Below are positions 14,111 through 21,611 of a DNA stretch of 39,960 nucleotides, one piece after another. This DNA is from Candidatus Omnitrophota bacterium (GTDB taxonomy: Bacteria > Omnitrophota > Gorgyraeia > Duberdicusellales > 4484-171): the NCBI GenBank assembly GCA_024542985.1, contig JAMXCX010000012.1:1-39960 (forward strand), in the 5' to 3' direction. Numbering within the stretch: the first letter of the stretch is position 1; every line of letters begins with the position of its first letter. Made by a program: the position numbers and the translations under genes. The notes beneath the pieces were generated by a model. That model was not told the origin of the DNA. It ran no database searches and saw only the letters and a list, made by a program, of their open reading frames with translations.

Positions 14111-14491
14111 TTATCTAACCTGGGAACGGACATAGGCAGTAACATAAGTTTCTAAAGCTATACCTAATACACGGTCGGAAAATCTACCTACTCCTTTTGC
14201 CACCTCATACATAGAAATATCCGGCTGAGTCTTCTGAACAGCCTGATATGCTGAAATCATTGAATTCATGACATCGAGCTTATTGTATCGGGGGTGATCA
14301 AAACAAACTTTAGCTAAAAGCGGCTCAAACTCATTAGGAAAATGTTTGCCTTCATCTAGCACATATAAGTATTCTTCAGGAGAAAAATACTCAACTGGCG
14401 TATAATACCTGTAGACAATATCTTCAGCATAGCCAAAATGCCCAAATAAGAAAAATACCAAAAAAAGCGCTATTGTTACTATTCTAAACAT
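14111..14491 (-). CDS. Exported protein of unknown function
   Basis: 126 residues with a signal peptide (FRIVTIALFLVFFLFGHFGYA, cleavage near residue 22). The mature part is about 100 residues, helical in the second half (DVMNSMISAYQAVQKT), and lacks a recognisable domain. It has one Cys. The gene stands alone: downstream is the promoter region of the PilZ operon, upstream a 451-base gap with a possible small RNA. Confidence 0.65.
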   Translation of the reverse strand: MFRIVTIALFLVFFLFGHFGYAEDIVYRYYTPVEYFSPEEYLYVLDEGKHFPNEFEPLLAKVCFDHPRYNKLDVMNSMISAYQAVQKTQPDISMYEVAKGVGRFSDRVLGIALETYVTAYVRSQVR

Positions 14492-14942
14492 GGTTTACCT
14501 CCGTTTTTTTAAGGTTACTTCTCCATACCCAATACGTAACATACTTATTAAGGCATTTCAATTAAGCCAACAATAAAGAATGTAATCGTTTTCAACAATA
14601 ATCCTTTAAGCCAATATTTAAGCCTATATAAAGAGTTTTTCCGGCTCAAGCCTAAATAATTAGAAGATTATTATTAAGCAATATTTTCTTGAATATAAAA
14701 CGTTTACAAAAGATAGGTCATTTAGCCTGTAAATAGGCAAATTATTGAGTTATATTATAAGTGAAGAAGCACCACCAGCCACGGAAGAGGTTTTTACAGG
14801 GGCAAAAAAGCCCCTCTTTTTTTTAATAGCAGATTTTAACTCTCTTTTATATGATAATTCGACGCAAAGGATACCTTTATGCTCTTTAAAGGTCAATGCA
14901 GGCAAATGAAGTCTGAGGCAAGAAAAAACTATGTTTTTTTAC
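14492..14942. other. 451-base gene-free stretch
   Basis: Apart from the plus-strand hairpin/terminator structure at 14726-14824, I see no ORF or known RNA. The stretch next to 14943 contains GACGCAAAGG (14871-14880), which is not part of a GEMM fold. Confidence 0.5.
14726..14824 (+). ncRNA. Candidate structured RNA with terminator
   Basis: CCTGTAAA (14726-14733) can pair with TTTACAGG (14793-14800), closing a domain of about 60 bases. A strong terminator follows: AGGGGC (14798-14803), A6 loop, GCCCCT (14810-14815), then eight T. The closing stem and terminator share three bases (AGG), so they may compete. No plus-strand gene follows, so this is more like an independent small RNA than a riboswitch. 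No known class recognised. Confidence 0.4.
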
Positions 14943-15308
14943 TCAAGCAGAACAAACAATCAAAACACCAAGAAGCAAAGCTAAAAAAGACATAAAGCGC
15001 AAAAATGCTACTGGCTTCTCTACTAATTTATCAACCCTCGAAACAAAACCTTGAGGGCCAAGCAAAAAGATAACAATACCTTCTATAAGACATAAAATTC
15101 CTGCCAAAGCTATAACCAAAGGCATTTTACACTTCAAAGCAGTCAATAAAAAAACAATGCTAACAATTATATCTAAGAGTCCGGCTGCATATACTCTTTT
15201 ACCTTTGGCCCAGAAACTCACCATTTTTCTCATTGCCTCCGGCTTCAATAGATAGATAGCTCCGAAAACAGTAATCAACACACCCACAAGCCTAACCAGG
15301 GTAATCAT
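14943..15308 (-). CDS. Hypothetical membrane protein, four predicted helices
   Basis: 121 residues with hydrophobic spans near 4-22, 42-58, 64-84 and 100-118. Between the first two lies a basic cytosolic-type loop (KPEAMRKMVSFWAKGKRVY). No family recognised with confidence; it resembles small DUF2065-like proteins in length and layout only. It follows a response regulator gene by 36 bases and has an AGGAGGTAC ribosome binding site, so it is likely the last gene of the operon that runs from 16958. Confidence 0.6.
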   Translation of the reverse strand: MITLVRLVGVLITVFGAIYLLKPEAMRKMVSFWAKGKRVYAAGLLDIIVSIVFLLTALKCKMPLVIALAGILCLIEGIVIFLLGPQGFVSRVDKLVEKPVAFLRFMSFLALLLGVLIVCSA

Positions 15309-15344
15309 AATGTACCTCCTTTTTTAATAGTTTATTAAAACTGG

Positions 15345-15731
15345 CTAAGAATCGTCATATTCTTCCGGCAAAACATTTTCTATCTTTCGCAATAACTCTT
15401 TAGGGTCGGAAGTTTTAACTATGTAATCTGTTGCCCCGAGTTTTCGCGCCCGAAGGCTATCATTTATCAATATACTCACTGTAAAAACAATTATTGGTAC
15501 TTGTTGCTCCGGATAATTATTCCTTAATATCCTCAATACTTCAAATCCGTCTATCTTTGGTAAAGCAATATCAAGAAGCACTAGGTCCGGCTTGATTTCT
15601 TCAAACTTCTCTATTCCTTCTTTACCATCACAAGCAACAAAAATTTCATAACCTGCCCTTTGCAGGATATATTTGTTGACTTCAGCTAAATCCTGTTCAT
15701 CTTCGATTATAAGAATCTTCCTTTTTCTCAT
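15345..15731 (-). CDS. Single-domain response regulator
   Basis: 128 residues, receiver domain only. Glu10/Asp11 acidic pair, phospho-acceptor Asp54 in LVLLDIALP, Thr84 and Lys106 are present; the residue after Lys106 is Thr instead of the usual Pro. It sits between an outer-membrane-barrel-like gene (24 bases upstream) and a membrane protein gene, with GGGAGGTGGC before the ATG. No kinase is nearby. Confidence 0.9.
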   Translation of the reverse strand: MRKRKILIIEDEQDLAEVNKYILQRAGYEIFVACDGKEGIEKFEEIKPDLVLLDIALPKIDGFEVLRILRNNYPEQQVPIIVFTVSILINDSLRARKLGATDYIVKTSDPKELLRKIENVLPEEYDDS

Positions 15732-15755
15732 TAGCCACCTCCCTGTTAATTATTA

Positions 15756-16592
15756 TCAAAACCTAAATGTAGCTCCAAAAAAAGGACCGATTATCTCTAT
15801 TTCAGCATAATCAGAGTCATTTTCAATCTTCAGGCTAAGAATTCTATATCCGGCAAGGATAGAAAAATTATCCCTAGGGATTATTTCTATCCCGGCCTCA
15901 GCATCAAAAATATAACCGTAATCTCCGATATATAAACCCGATAATTCAGCAAATATATTTACTGATTTATGAAGTTTTGAATTGAAAATAATACCTAAAG
16001 CCGGGATAGCGCCAATGAACTTTTCTGATTCTGAAATACCCAATGACGGGACGCCTAGAGAAGCATCTATCAGAAAACCCTTGACTTCAAAGAGCAAATC
16101 TAAGGTTGTATTGGCCGAGCCGGCATCAACCCCGATAAGCTGTTGTATCCAGCCTAATCTTAAGTATTTTATATCCAGGCCTGTATCAACCCTGGCACCT
16201 ATAGTGTAAGTTTGACCATCAAAAACTATATTCCGGATAATGTTTTCACTTCCATTATAATCAATCTCTGTATAGGCTAATCTCAGCTGACTTTTTGAAG
16301 TCAAATTCCACATAAGCCGTATGTCGCCAAAATCATCATCTTGGATGCCAAGATCATCCTTGAAATTTATATCTGTACCTATTATGGAGTTACTAGTCAC
16401 TTTCACCTTAGAAGTTAAATCAGTAAGCCAGTAATAGCCTTGTATTTCTATTGTGGGTTTGCTTGATGTTTTTTTATAGGCGGGGGCTTCTTTTGACTTA
16501 TAATAACCCTTAGTTTCGTCTTCTGAATCAGCAAGTACTTTTTGAGTAAAACTAAATAAAATAAACCAAATAATCAAGAAAAATCTCAACAT
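15756..16592 (-). CDS. Predicted outer-membrane beta-barrel protein
   Basis: 278 residues with a signal peptide (about 1-21, cleaved after VLA). The mature chain alternates polar and hydrophobic residues in strands separated by turns, and ends in the Phe-terminated strand GPFFGATFRF expected of barrel proteins recognised by the Bam complex. A 30-residue polar, Lys/Tyr-rich linker follows the signal peptide. No specific porin family assigned. It is in a probable operon with the response regulator and two membrane proteins. Confidence 0.7.
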   Translation of the reverse strand: MLRFFLIIWFILFSFTQKVLADSEDETKGYYKSKEAPAYKKTSSKPTIEIQGYYWLTDLTSKVKVTSNSIIGTDINFKDDLGIQDDDFGDIRLMWNLTSKSQLRLAYTEIDYNGSENIIRNIVFDGQTYTIGARVDTGLDIKYLRLGWIQQLIGVDAGSANTTLDLLFEVKGFLIDASLGVPSLGISESEKFIGAIPALGIIFNSKLHKSVNIFAELSGLYIGDYGYIFDAEAGIEIIPRDNFSILAGYRILSLKIENDSDYAEIEIIGPFFGATFRF

Positions 16593-16676
16593 GATTAGTT
16601 CCTTTACCCTTATTCATCTAGTTATATCCTCAAAACTTTCCCCAAGCACAAATTTCCAAAAAAGTACGCTAAAGTT

Positions 16677-16958
16677 TTAGGCCTTTAAAATACAAATCCA
16701 GACAAATAAACTTATCCCAATTGCCAGTAAGCAAACTAGCATAGTCAATATTCTCTTCTTAAGGCTATTAGCCGGGACTGCGGTTATAATTTTATTAGAT
16801 TTTTGTATTCCGCAGGCGGCTTTTCTTTCATTTAGAACTAACCGGGCAAGCTCCTGAGTGTCATTAGTCCATTTTCCTAAAGCTAACCCTATCTCTATAC
16901 CAACAATCGGCATTTTCCTAAATTCACCTAAAGTACTTTCTCGCTCTTGGGACAACAT
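16677..16958 (-). CDS. Tail-anchored small protein
   Basis: 93 residues: a soluble N-terminal part (about 65 residues) and one C-terminal helix (ILTMLVCLLAIGISLFVWICIL), so probably anchored in the inner membrane with the N-terminus in the cytosol. No domain recognised. It is preceded by a leader with its own hairpin terminator (16999-17027) and the promoter at 17092-17119, and is followed by the barrel gene 84 bases later. Confidence 0.55.
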   Translation of the reverse strand: MLSQERESTLGEFRKMPIVGIEIGLALGKWTNDTQELARLVLNERKAACGIQKSNKIITAVPANSLKKRILTMLVCLLAIGISLFVWICILKA

Positions 16959-16998
16959 ACCAACCTAACCTCTAACAGTAAGTCTCTAATTTACTAAT

Positions 16999-17027
16999 AA
17001 AAAAACAACTCCCCTATTTCGAAGTTG
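16999..17027 (-). terminator. Attenuator-like terminator in the leader of 16677-16958
   Basis: Minus strand: CAACTTC (17027-17021) opposite GGGGAGTTG (17014-17006), then seven T (17005-16999). It lies about 60 bases past the predicted transcription start and before the first gene. Confidence 0.6.
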
Positions 17028-17091
17028 TATATGGATTAACTCTATTCCTAATTTCATCTTAAGTTTTACCAAAATAAAATAATATATATTT

Positions 17092-17119
17092 ATTCTACCA
17101 AATCCAGTACTAAATGCAA
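17092..17119 (-). promoter_or_regulatory. Extended -10 promoter, twin of 13982-14009
   Basis: Minus strand: TTGCAT (17119-17114), 16-base spacer ending TGG, TAGAAT (17097-17092), followed by AAATA as in the twin. Confidence 0.6.
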
Positions 17120-17260
17120 ACTTAGAAAGAGGCTACATTTTTAGCTGGAGTTTTCCATCTTTTTCGGGTATACTAGTCATACCTTGTCTAAATTTCTGGT
17201 AATCCGTAAATATCGCGCTAAGGGAAGCATTTTGCTGAATAATATTTCAAAAGCTAAAAA

Positions 17261-18379
17261 ATGGAAAATAAAAAGCTTATCTTACTGATAGACGACGAAC
17301 CTGATTTCACAGACACGATGCAATTGTTTCTGACTAATTCCGGTTTCCGCACTGAGGTTGCCTACAACCCTAGAGAAGGTATAAAAAAAGCAAGCCTTAA
17401 ACCAGACCTCATTCTTCTCGATTTAAACATGCCACAAATGAACGGACACCAAGTATGCAGGCAGCTTAAAGAAAATGCGCCTACCCAGAACATTCCGATT
17501 ATCATGTTGACTGCTTTTACTAAAACCATCGATAAGGTGGAAGCGCTCAATCTGGGTGTGGCTGATTACATTAGTAAAAGCTTTCCTTTTGAAGAAATTC
17601 TCGCCAGGATAAAAGCAGTTCTTAGGGAAAGAGCGATTGCAGAGAATCCTAAAACACTTCGGGAAAAAAATGAAAAGATTATAGAATTAAGAAGGGTTAT
17701 CGATGAAAAAAACATAAGAATACTTTTCCAGCCCATTGTAGAGCTTGCCACCAAGAATCCTATTGGCTATGAGGCTTTGACGCGTGGGCCAAAGGGGAGT
17801 TTTTTAGAAAATCCTATTAATCTCTTTTCTTTATCAGTTGAAACGAATATGTTTTTTGAACTCGATAAACTTTGCCGAAATACGTCTACGCAAAAAGCAA
17901 AATTTATCACCAAAAATAATATTCTATTTCTCAACACCGATCCCAGCATCATCGATACTGACTATTTTAAAAATATGGAATTTTTATCCGGAACAACACT
18001 TTCACCTTCGCAGATATGTATTGAGATTACTGAACGCACCTCTGTCAAAAATTTCTCAGAATTGGGCTCTAAGCTAGCTTACTTTAAATCTATGGGGATT
18101 AAAACTGCTATCGACGATGTAGGCTCGGGTTATTCAACGCTAGCTGCAGTTGCCCAATTAAACCCAGAATTTATCAAAATAGACATATCTCTAATCCGGG
18201 ATGTAGACTCAGATGAAACCAAAAAAAACCTTGTACAGGTAATCATAACCTTAGCTAAAAAATTAAATTGTCAGATTATTGCCGAAGGCATAGAAACCGA
18301 AAACGAATATAATACTCTGCTCTCCCTGGGAGTTAAGTATGGACAAGGGTATCTATTTGCTAGGCCTCGCGAATATTAA
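17261..18379 (+). CDS. Response regulator with EAL c-di-GMP phosphodiesterase domain
   Basis: 372 residues. Receiver domain 1-120: Asp11/Asp12, phospho-acceptor Asp54 (ILLDLNMP), Thr84, Lys106. A linker helix of about 30 residues follows. EAL domain from about 150: YEALTRG (EAL 171-173), FLNTDP, CIEITE (Glu255), IDDVGSGYS (Asp285/286), FIKID (Lys306, Asp308), AEGIE (Glu342) and GQGYLF (Gln362). All residues needed for Mg-dependent hydrolysis of c-di-GMP to pGpG are present, so it should be active and controlled by phosphorylation. Cytosolic. No cognate kinase in the window. Confidence 0.92.
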   Translation: MENKKLILLIDDEPDFTDTMQLFLTNSGFRTEVAYNPREGIKKASLKPDLILLDLNMPQMNGHQVCRQLKENAPTQNIPIIMLTAFTKTIDKVEALNLGVADYISKSFPFEEILARIKAVLRERAIAENPKTLREKNEKIIELRRVIDEKNIRILFQPIVELATKNPIGYEALTRGPKGSFLENPINLFSLSVETNMFFELDKLCRNTSTQKAKFITKNNILFLNTDPSIIDTDYFKNMEFLSGTTLSPSQICIEITERTSVKNFSELGSKLAYFKSMGIKTAIDDVGSGYSTLAAVAQLNPEFIKIDISLIRDVDSDETKKNLVQVIITLAKKLNCQIIAEGIETENEYNTLLSLGVKYGQGYLFARPREY

Positions 18380-18397
18380 ATCTGGTTATTCTTAATT

Positions 18398-18440
18398 CGG
18401 CTCCTCCCGATAGCCCGCCTGAATAAATGCCTGTTTTTGG
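18398..18440 (-). repeat. Degenerate REP-like element
   Basis: On the minus strand it reads TTCAGGCGGGCTATCGGGAGG, close to TTCTGGCGGGCTAAGCGAGG at 20211-20192. Located right after the EAL gene in a 188-base gap. Confidence 0.4.
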
Positions 18441-18567
18441 TTTAGAGCCGCCGAATTTCTCAGTTAGAAAACCCACTAGACAAAATCCCAGGAAAATGAA
18501 CTTCACATATTACCCCTTTAGAGAAACTTTTACGGCAAGAGGAACTTTAACCCTTCTCCGCCTAGTA

Positions 18568-18810
18568 TTAATCACTAGCCAGGACTGACTTTTTATTTCT
18601 GGGCAAAGCTTTGATATGAGCTTCTCTTTTGAGGGCTTTAGCTCTAGTAAGATACTTTTCGGAATGGATTAGTTTGACAGGATAACGACACCTGGTGTAT
18701 CTACAGCCCTCACCGGAATTGTGCTCACAGATACGGCGTTTTAAATTGTTAGTGATGCCAGTATAGAAAGTCCCATCGCGGCATTGAATGATGTAAGTAT
18801 ACCAGGACAT
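18568..18810 (-). CDS. GIY-YIG nuclease family protein (UPF0213-like)
   Basis: 80 residues with the GIY-YIG module: WYTYIIQCRDGTFYTGITNNLKRRICEHN, where YTYII and YTGIT give the two halves, Arg in LKRRICEHN, and a Glu-containing helix (LKREAHIK). Same small stand-alone type as E. coli YhbQ. The role of these proteins is poorly known; some nick DNA. It begins 21 bases after the stop of the nitronate monooxygenase-like gene on the same strand. Confidence 0.85.
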   Translation of the reverse strand: MSWYTYIIQCRDGTFYTGITNNLKRRICEHNSGEGCRYTRCRYPVKLIHSEKYLTRAKALKREAHIKALPRNKKSVLASD

Positions 18811-18831
18811 GAAACAAATAGAGGCGCAGCC

Positions 18832-19920
18832 CTAGGCTTTATCTAGTTCCTTGATTGTCTCATTAACAATTTCATCTATTAGCTCTTTTACGGAAACAAT
18901 CTTATCTATTTTTACAACATTACTACCGGCAAACACAACCGCATTATCCAAATTTCCGCTTGCGGCATTGAACAAAGCTTCGGCAATACAGTAAGGAGTA
19001 GTCTTAGGATCGCAGGTCTTAAGACACCTGTAATTACATCTAACCGGTATCCGTGTACCTGCAGTCACTTGCCTAATAAGCTCGGTCATTATCACTCTTC
19101 CTGGCATGCCAACAGGGCTAGCTATAATAAGAACATCTTCCTCCTTAGCTGCAAGATATAAGGCCTTAAATTCATCGGCTACAGAACATTCAAAGGTAGT
19201 AACAAAACGAGTAGCTATTTGTACACCACTTGCACCTAATTTAAGGAATTTAGCGACATCTTTACCGTAAAATATCCCCCCTGCTGCTATAACCGGCATC
19301 TTTATATTGAATTCTCTTTCGTATCCTTTAACTACTTCCAGAACATCGATCATTAACTTTTCTAAGTTATCCCCTTCCTGCGATGTTAAATCCTTAAAGT
19401 TAAAGCCTAAATGTCCGCCGGCCAATGGACCCTCCACAACAATGGCATCCGGAAAACGTTTATAACGCCTATTCCATGTTTTGATTATGATACTAAGGGC
19501 TTTGGCTGACGAGACAATCGGAATTAATTTTATTGAAGAACCCTTTGTAGCTTCCGGCAATCTTAAAGGCAAACCCGCACCTGAAATAATATAGTCGGCT
19601 TTTTCCTCTACGGATATTCGCAATAAATCTTCATAATTACTCAAAGCTACCATTACATTTACCCCCACAATTCCTGAGGTTAATTTTTTAGCTTTGCGGA
19701 TTTCATCCCTAAGACCTTCTCCCGAGGCCTTAACATAATTTGTTGCGTTTTCTGGATTGCCATAACCAAGTCCGACACTAGCAATAGTTCCTGCTGCGCC
19801 GCAGTCAGCAACTGCACTGACTAAAGGGGCTGTGGATACCTTAACTCCCATACCACCTTGGATAATTGGTATCTCTATTTTTAAATCTCCGATTATGAGT
19901 GGTTTTAATCTACTAGACAT
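18832..19920 (-). CDS. Nitronate monooxygenase / FabK-like flavin oxidoreductase
   Basis: 362 residues, FMN-dependent TIM barrel. Seen: IPIIQGGMGVKVS at the N-terminus, GVNVMV, the VVEGPLAGGHLGF segment (His near the flavin), PVIAAGGIFYGKDVAKFLKLGASGVQIATRF (phosphate-binding end). The C-terminal part adds a Cys-rich stretch CNYRCLKTCDPKTTPYC, seen in variants from anaerobes and possibly a metal or Fe-S site. Could oxidise nitronates or act as an enoyl-ACP reductase relative; no fatty acid genes are near, so the reaction is not settled. Confidence 0.85.
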   Translation of the reverse strand: MSSRLKPLIIGDLKIEIPIIQGGMGVKVSTAPLVSAVADCGAAGTIASVGLGYGNPENATNYVKASGEGLRDEIRKAKKLTSGIVGVNVMVALSNYEDLLRISVEEKADYIISGAGLPLRLPEATKGSSIKLIPIVSSAKALSIIIKTWNRRYKRFPDAIVVEGPLAGGHLGFNFKDLTSQEGDNLEKLMIDVLEVVKGYEREFNIKMPVIAAGGIFYGKDVAKFLKLGASGVQIATRFVTTFECSVADEFKALYLAAKEEDVLIIASPVGMPGRVIMTELIRQVTAGTRIPVRCNYRCLKTCDPKTTPYCIAEALFNAASGNLDNAVVFAGSNVVKIDKIVSVKELIDEIVNETIKELDKA

Positions 19921-19977
19921 GGCTTACCCTCTCTTTAAACAAAAAATAATATAGACTAGCTGCAATCAAACATCCGG

Positions 19978-20049
19978 GGTGGCTAACGGGGGTCGAACCC
20001 GTACTAAGAGAACCACAATCTCTTGTGCTGCCGCTACACTATAGCCACC
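19978..20049 (-). tRNA. tRNA-His (GTG)
   Basis: Minus-strand cloverleaf of 72 bases: acceptor GGTGGCTA/TAGCCACC including the extra 5' G typical of tRNA-His, anticodon stem AGAGA/TCTCT with loop TTGTGGT, T-loop GGGTTCGACCCC. CCA is not encoded. Confidence 0.95.
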
Positions 20050-20178
20050 GCAAATATAATTAATAATAGTGGATTAGGTAATGACAATTCCTGCACAGCC
20101 AGGCTAAATTTTCTGCTTTATTATTTTTTATTCCTATAGGTTTAAGATAAATTTTGCATACCTTAAAAGCTACGGGGT

Positions 20179-20332
20179 CATTGAGCCCTGACCTCGCTTA
20201 GCCCGCCAGAATTAATGCTAATGCTCAACACAAGTTTCAACTAGGGGTTTTATTCGCTAACGCTCTAAAACCCAAGTTTCATTGAGCCCTGCGACACTAT
20301 TCGTGTCCCAGGATTAATTCGACTACACAGCC
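20179..20332 (-). repeat. Two or more degenerate REP-like units
   Basis: Minus strand: AGTCGAATTAATCCTGGGAC...CAGGGCTCAATGAAACTT (20332-20279) and TTAATTCTGGCGGGCTAAGC...CAGGGCTCAATGA (20213-20179). Each has a small hairpin bounded by CTGG and CAGG and ends in GGCTCAATGA. They belong with 13751-13793. Confidence 0.5.
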
Positions 20333-20492
20333 TTCCTTCGCCGTTGCCTCGAAAACCTGTAAGTCTCATTGAACATCTACCTGATCTTATAAACTAACCA
20401 GACTGTTTACAATAGGAATGCTTATAATACCAATGTTTTTAACTACTGTAAAGAAAGTTTTCTTTGTCTCTACAAACTACGGTTTCAAAAAC

Positions 20493-20544
20493 AACCCCTT
20501 CCTCGGAGAAAAAAGATATATAATATACTCCGAGACTAGGGGTT
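20493..20544 (-). terminator. Long hairpin terminator after the MORN-2 gene
   Basis: AACCCCT (20493-20499) and CTCGGAG (20502-20508) pair with CTCCGAG (20528-20534) and AGGGGTT (20538-20544). On the minus strand it is followed by GTTTTTG. It lies 27 bases after the stop at 20571. Confidence 0.5.
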
Positions 20545-20570
20545 AAGTATCTGTTTTTTTAACATTTCTT

Positions 20571-21221
20571 TCATTGATTGGGATTTTTTTGTCTTGGTTT
20601 TTTGTCCAGTTTTTTTGCCTCTTTATCTAAGCTGTTCTTCCAATATTTTAAATGCCTTCTGTGGGCTTCTAGTTTTACCTTTTCATCCTCAAGCAGTGAT
20701 AGAAAATAATCTTCATCTACCTTTTTTAATAGTGCAGGCATTTCTTTATACATTAATGCAATACCTTCATCTAACCTATAAGCTACTAATTTTCCTCTTC
20801 TGTTATATTCTTTCTTTATTACATCAGCCTTCCCGTTAGGAAGGAAAATATGTCTGCTATCATACTTGACTTTACCATTAGGATAATAGGCTATATACGA
20901 CCATTTTTTCTTATCTTTCTTTATAAAAATCTTTGGGCGCCCGTTAGAGTAATAAAGCCTTTCCAAATAATGCATATCTGTATCACTTAAGCGTCTATAC
21001 TCACTCATTAGTTTTCCATTCACATTAAAAGTCCTGATTCTAATTTCTTTACCATTCTTATAGGCAATGATTTTCTTTAACACCCTGTTTTTGTAGTAAC
21101 TTTTTTCTACCCTGACTTTAGCTTCGCAGAGACTAGCCCCTAAGAGTATAAATATGCTGCTAAGAACACAAACGATTACATTAATATTCTTTTTACTGCA
21201 AAACTTAGTTTTTATGGTCAT
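20571..21221 (-). CDS. Exported MORN-2 repeat protein (YwqK-like)
   Basis: 216 residues with an N-terminal membrane or signal segment (VIVCVLSSIFILLGASLCEA, ending at about 34). Then degenerate MORN variant repeats: KKIIAYKNGKEI, RTFNVNGKLMSEY, ERLYYSNGRPK, IAYYPNGKVKYD, KEYNRRGKLVAY. The last 60 residues form a charged helix. MORN-2 repeats are often labelled YwqK-family antitoxin, but no toxin gene is adjacent, so the label should not be taken as function. It is followed by the long hairpin terminator. Confidence 0.65.
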   Translation of the reverse strand: MTIKTKFCSKKNINVIVCVLSSIFILLGASLCEAKVRVEKSYYKNRVLKKIIAYKNGKEIRIRTFNVNGKLMSEYRRLSDTDMHYLERLYYSNGRPKIFIKKDKKKWSYIAYYPNGKVKYDSRHIFLPNGKADVIKKEYNRRGKLVAYRLDEGIALMYKEMPALLKKVDEDYFLSLLEDEKVKLEAHRRHLKYWKNSLDKEAKKLDKKPRQKNPNQ

Positions 21222-21272
21222 CAGCTATTCTGATTTTCATCTTTTGTTTCAAAATATGAAATTCCGCGGGCT

Positions 21273-21293
21273 ACCCAACAGGATAGTCTGTTG
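21273..21293. repeat. ACCCAACAG..CTGTTG hairpin repeat, copy 2
   Basis: ACCCAACAGG then ATAGTCTGTTG; 20 of 21 bases match the copy at 12375-12395. It lies in the 74-base gap between two minus-strand genes. Confidence 0.6.
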
Positions 21294-21295
21294 GC

Positions 21296-21559
21296 CTAAA
21301 GCTCAGAGAAATTTGCGCCATTTTCTCTTAAAGTTCTTATTGACCAGATGATTGATTTAACAAATAGATAAAAAATATAACAAGACAATAAAAACAAGAC
21401 TATTTCTATCTTTGTAACGCCGGGTAAGTCTATACCGGATTTTTTCTCCTGGTAGGATCTTACAAAAATCAAAGCGAGTCTAGTTAGAGGAAATGTTACG
21501 CCAATGGCTATGAAAGTTAACCATTCTCTTGCAACAATTTTCTTTGTTCCACGCTTCAT
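21296..21559 (-). CDS. Small membrane protein, two predicted helices
   Basis: 87 residues with hydrophobic spans near 12-32 (REWLTFIAIGVTFPLTRLALIF) and 50-70 (IEIVLFLLSCYIFYLFVKSI), separated by a polar loop. An AGGAGGTAGC ribosome binding site is present. No family recognised. Lies in a run of minus-strand membrane and MORN-2 proteins (20571-22647). Confidence 0.6.
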   Translation of the reverse strand: MKRGTKKIVAREWLTFIAIGVTFPLTRLALIFVRSYQEKKSGIDLPGVTKIEIVLFLLSCYIFYLFVKSIIWSIRTLRENGANFSEL

Positions 21560-21611
21560 GCTACCTCCTGATTAACAATTATACTGATCTTACTGCCTCC
21601 ATCTAGGGCTA

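Larger units (their letters stand above)
16959..17260. other. 302-base intergenic region between divergent genes
   Basis: Contains the minus-strand promoter (17092-17119) and terminator hairpin (16999-17027). On the plus side I see no clear promoter for the gene at 17261. No ORF of note except a possible 23-codon leader across the terminator. Confidence 0.5.
20050..20570. other. 521-base gene-free stretch rich in degenerate repeats
   Basis: Holds repeated REP-like units (20179-20332), a long hairpin (20493-20544), and otherwise AT-rich sequence. No ORF above a few dozen codons and no known RNA family recognised. Confidence 0.6.

Noticed and set aside
14860-14940. Second c-di-GMP riboswitch suggested by GACGCAAAGG
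   Set aside because: The GGCAAA block lies on the wrong side and no P2/P3 stems form around it in either strand.
20179-20332. CRISPR array
   Set aside because: The units are few, diverged, irregularly spaced and lack unique spacers; no cas genes anywhere in the window.
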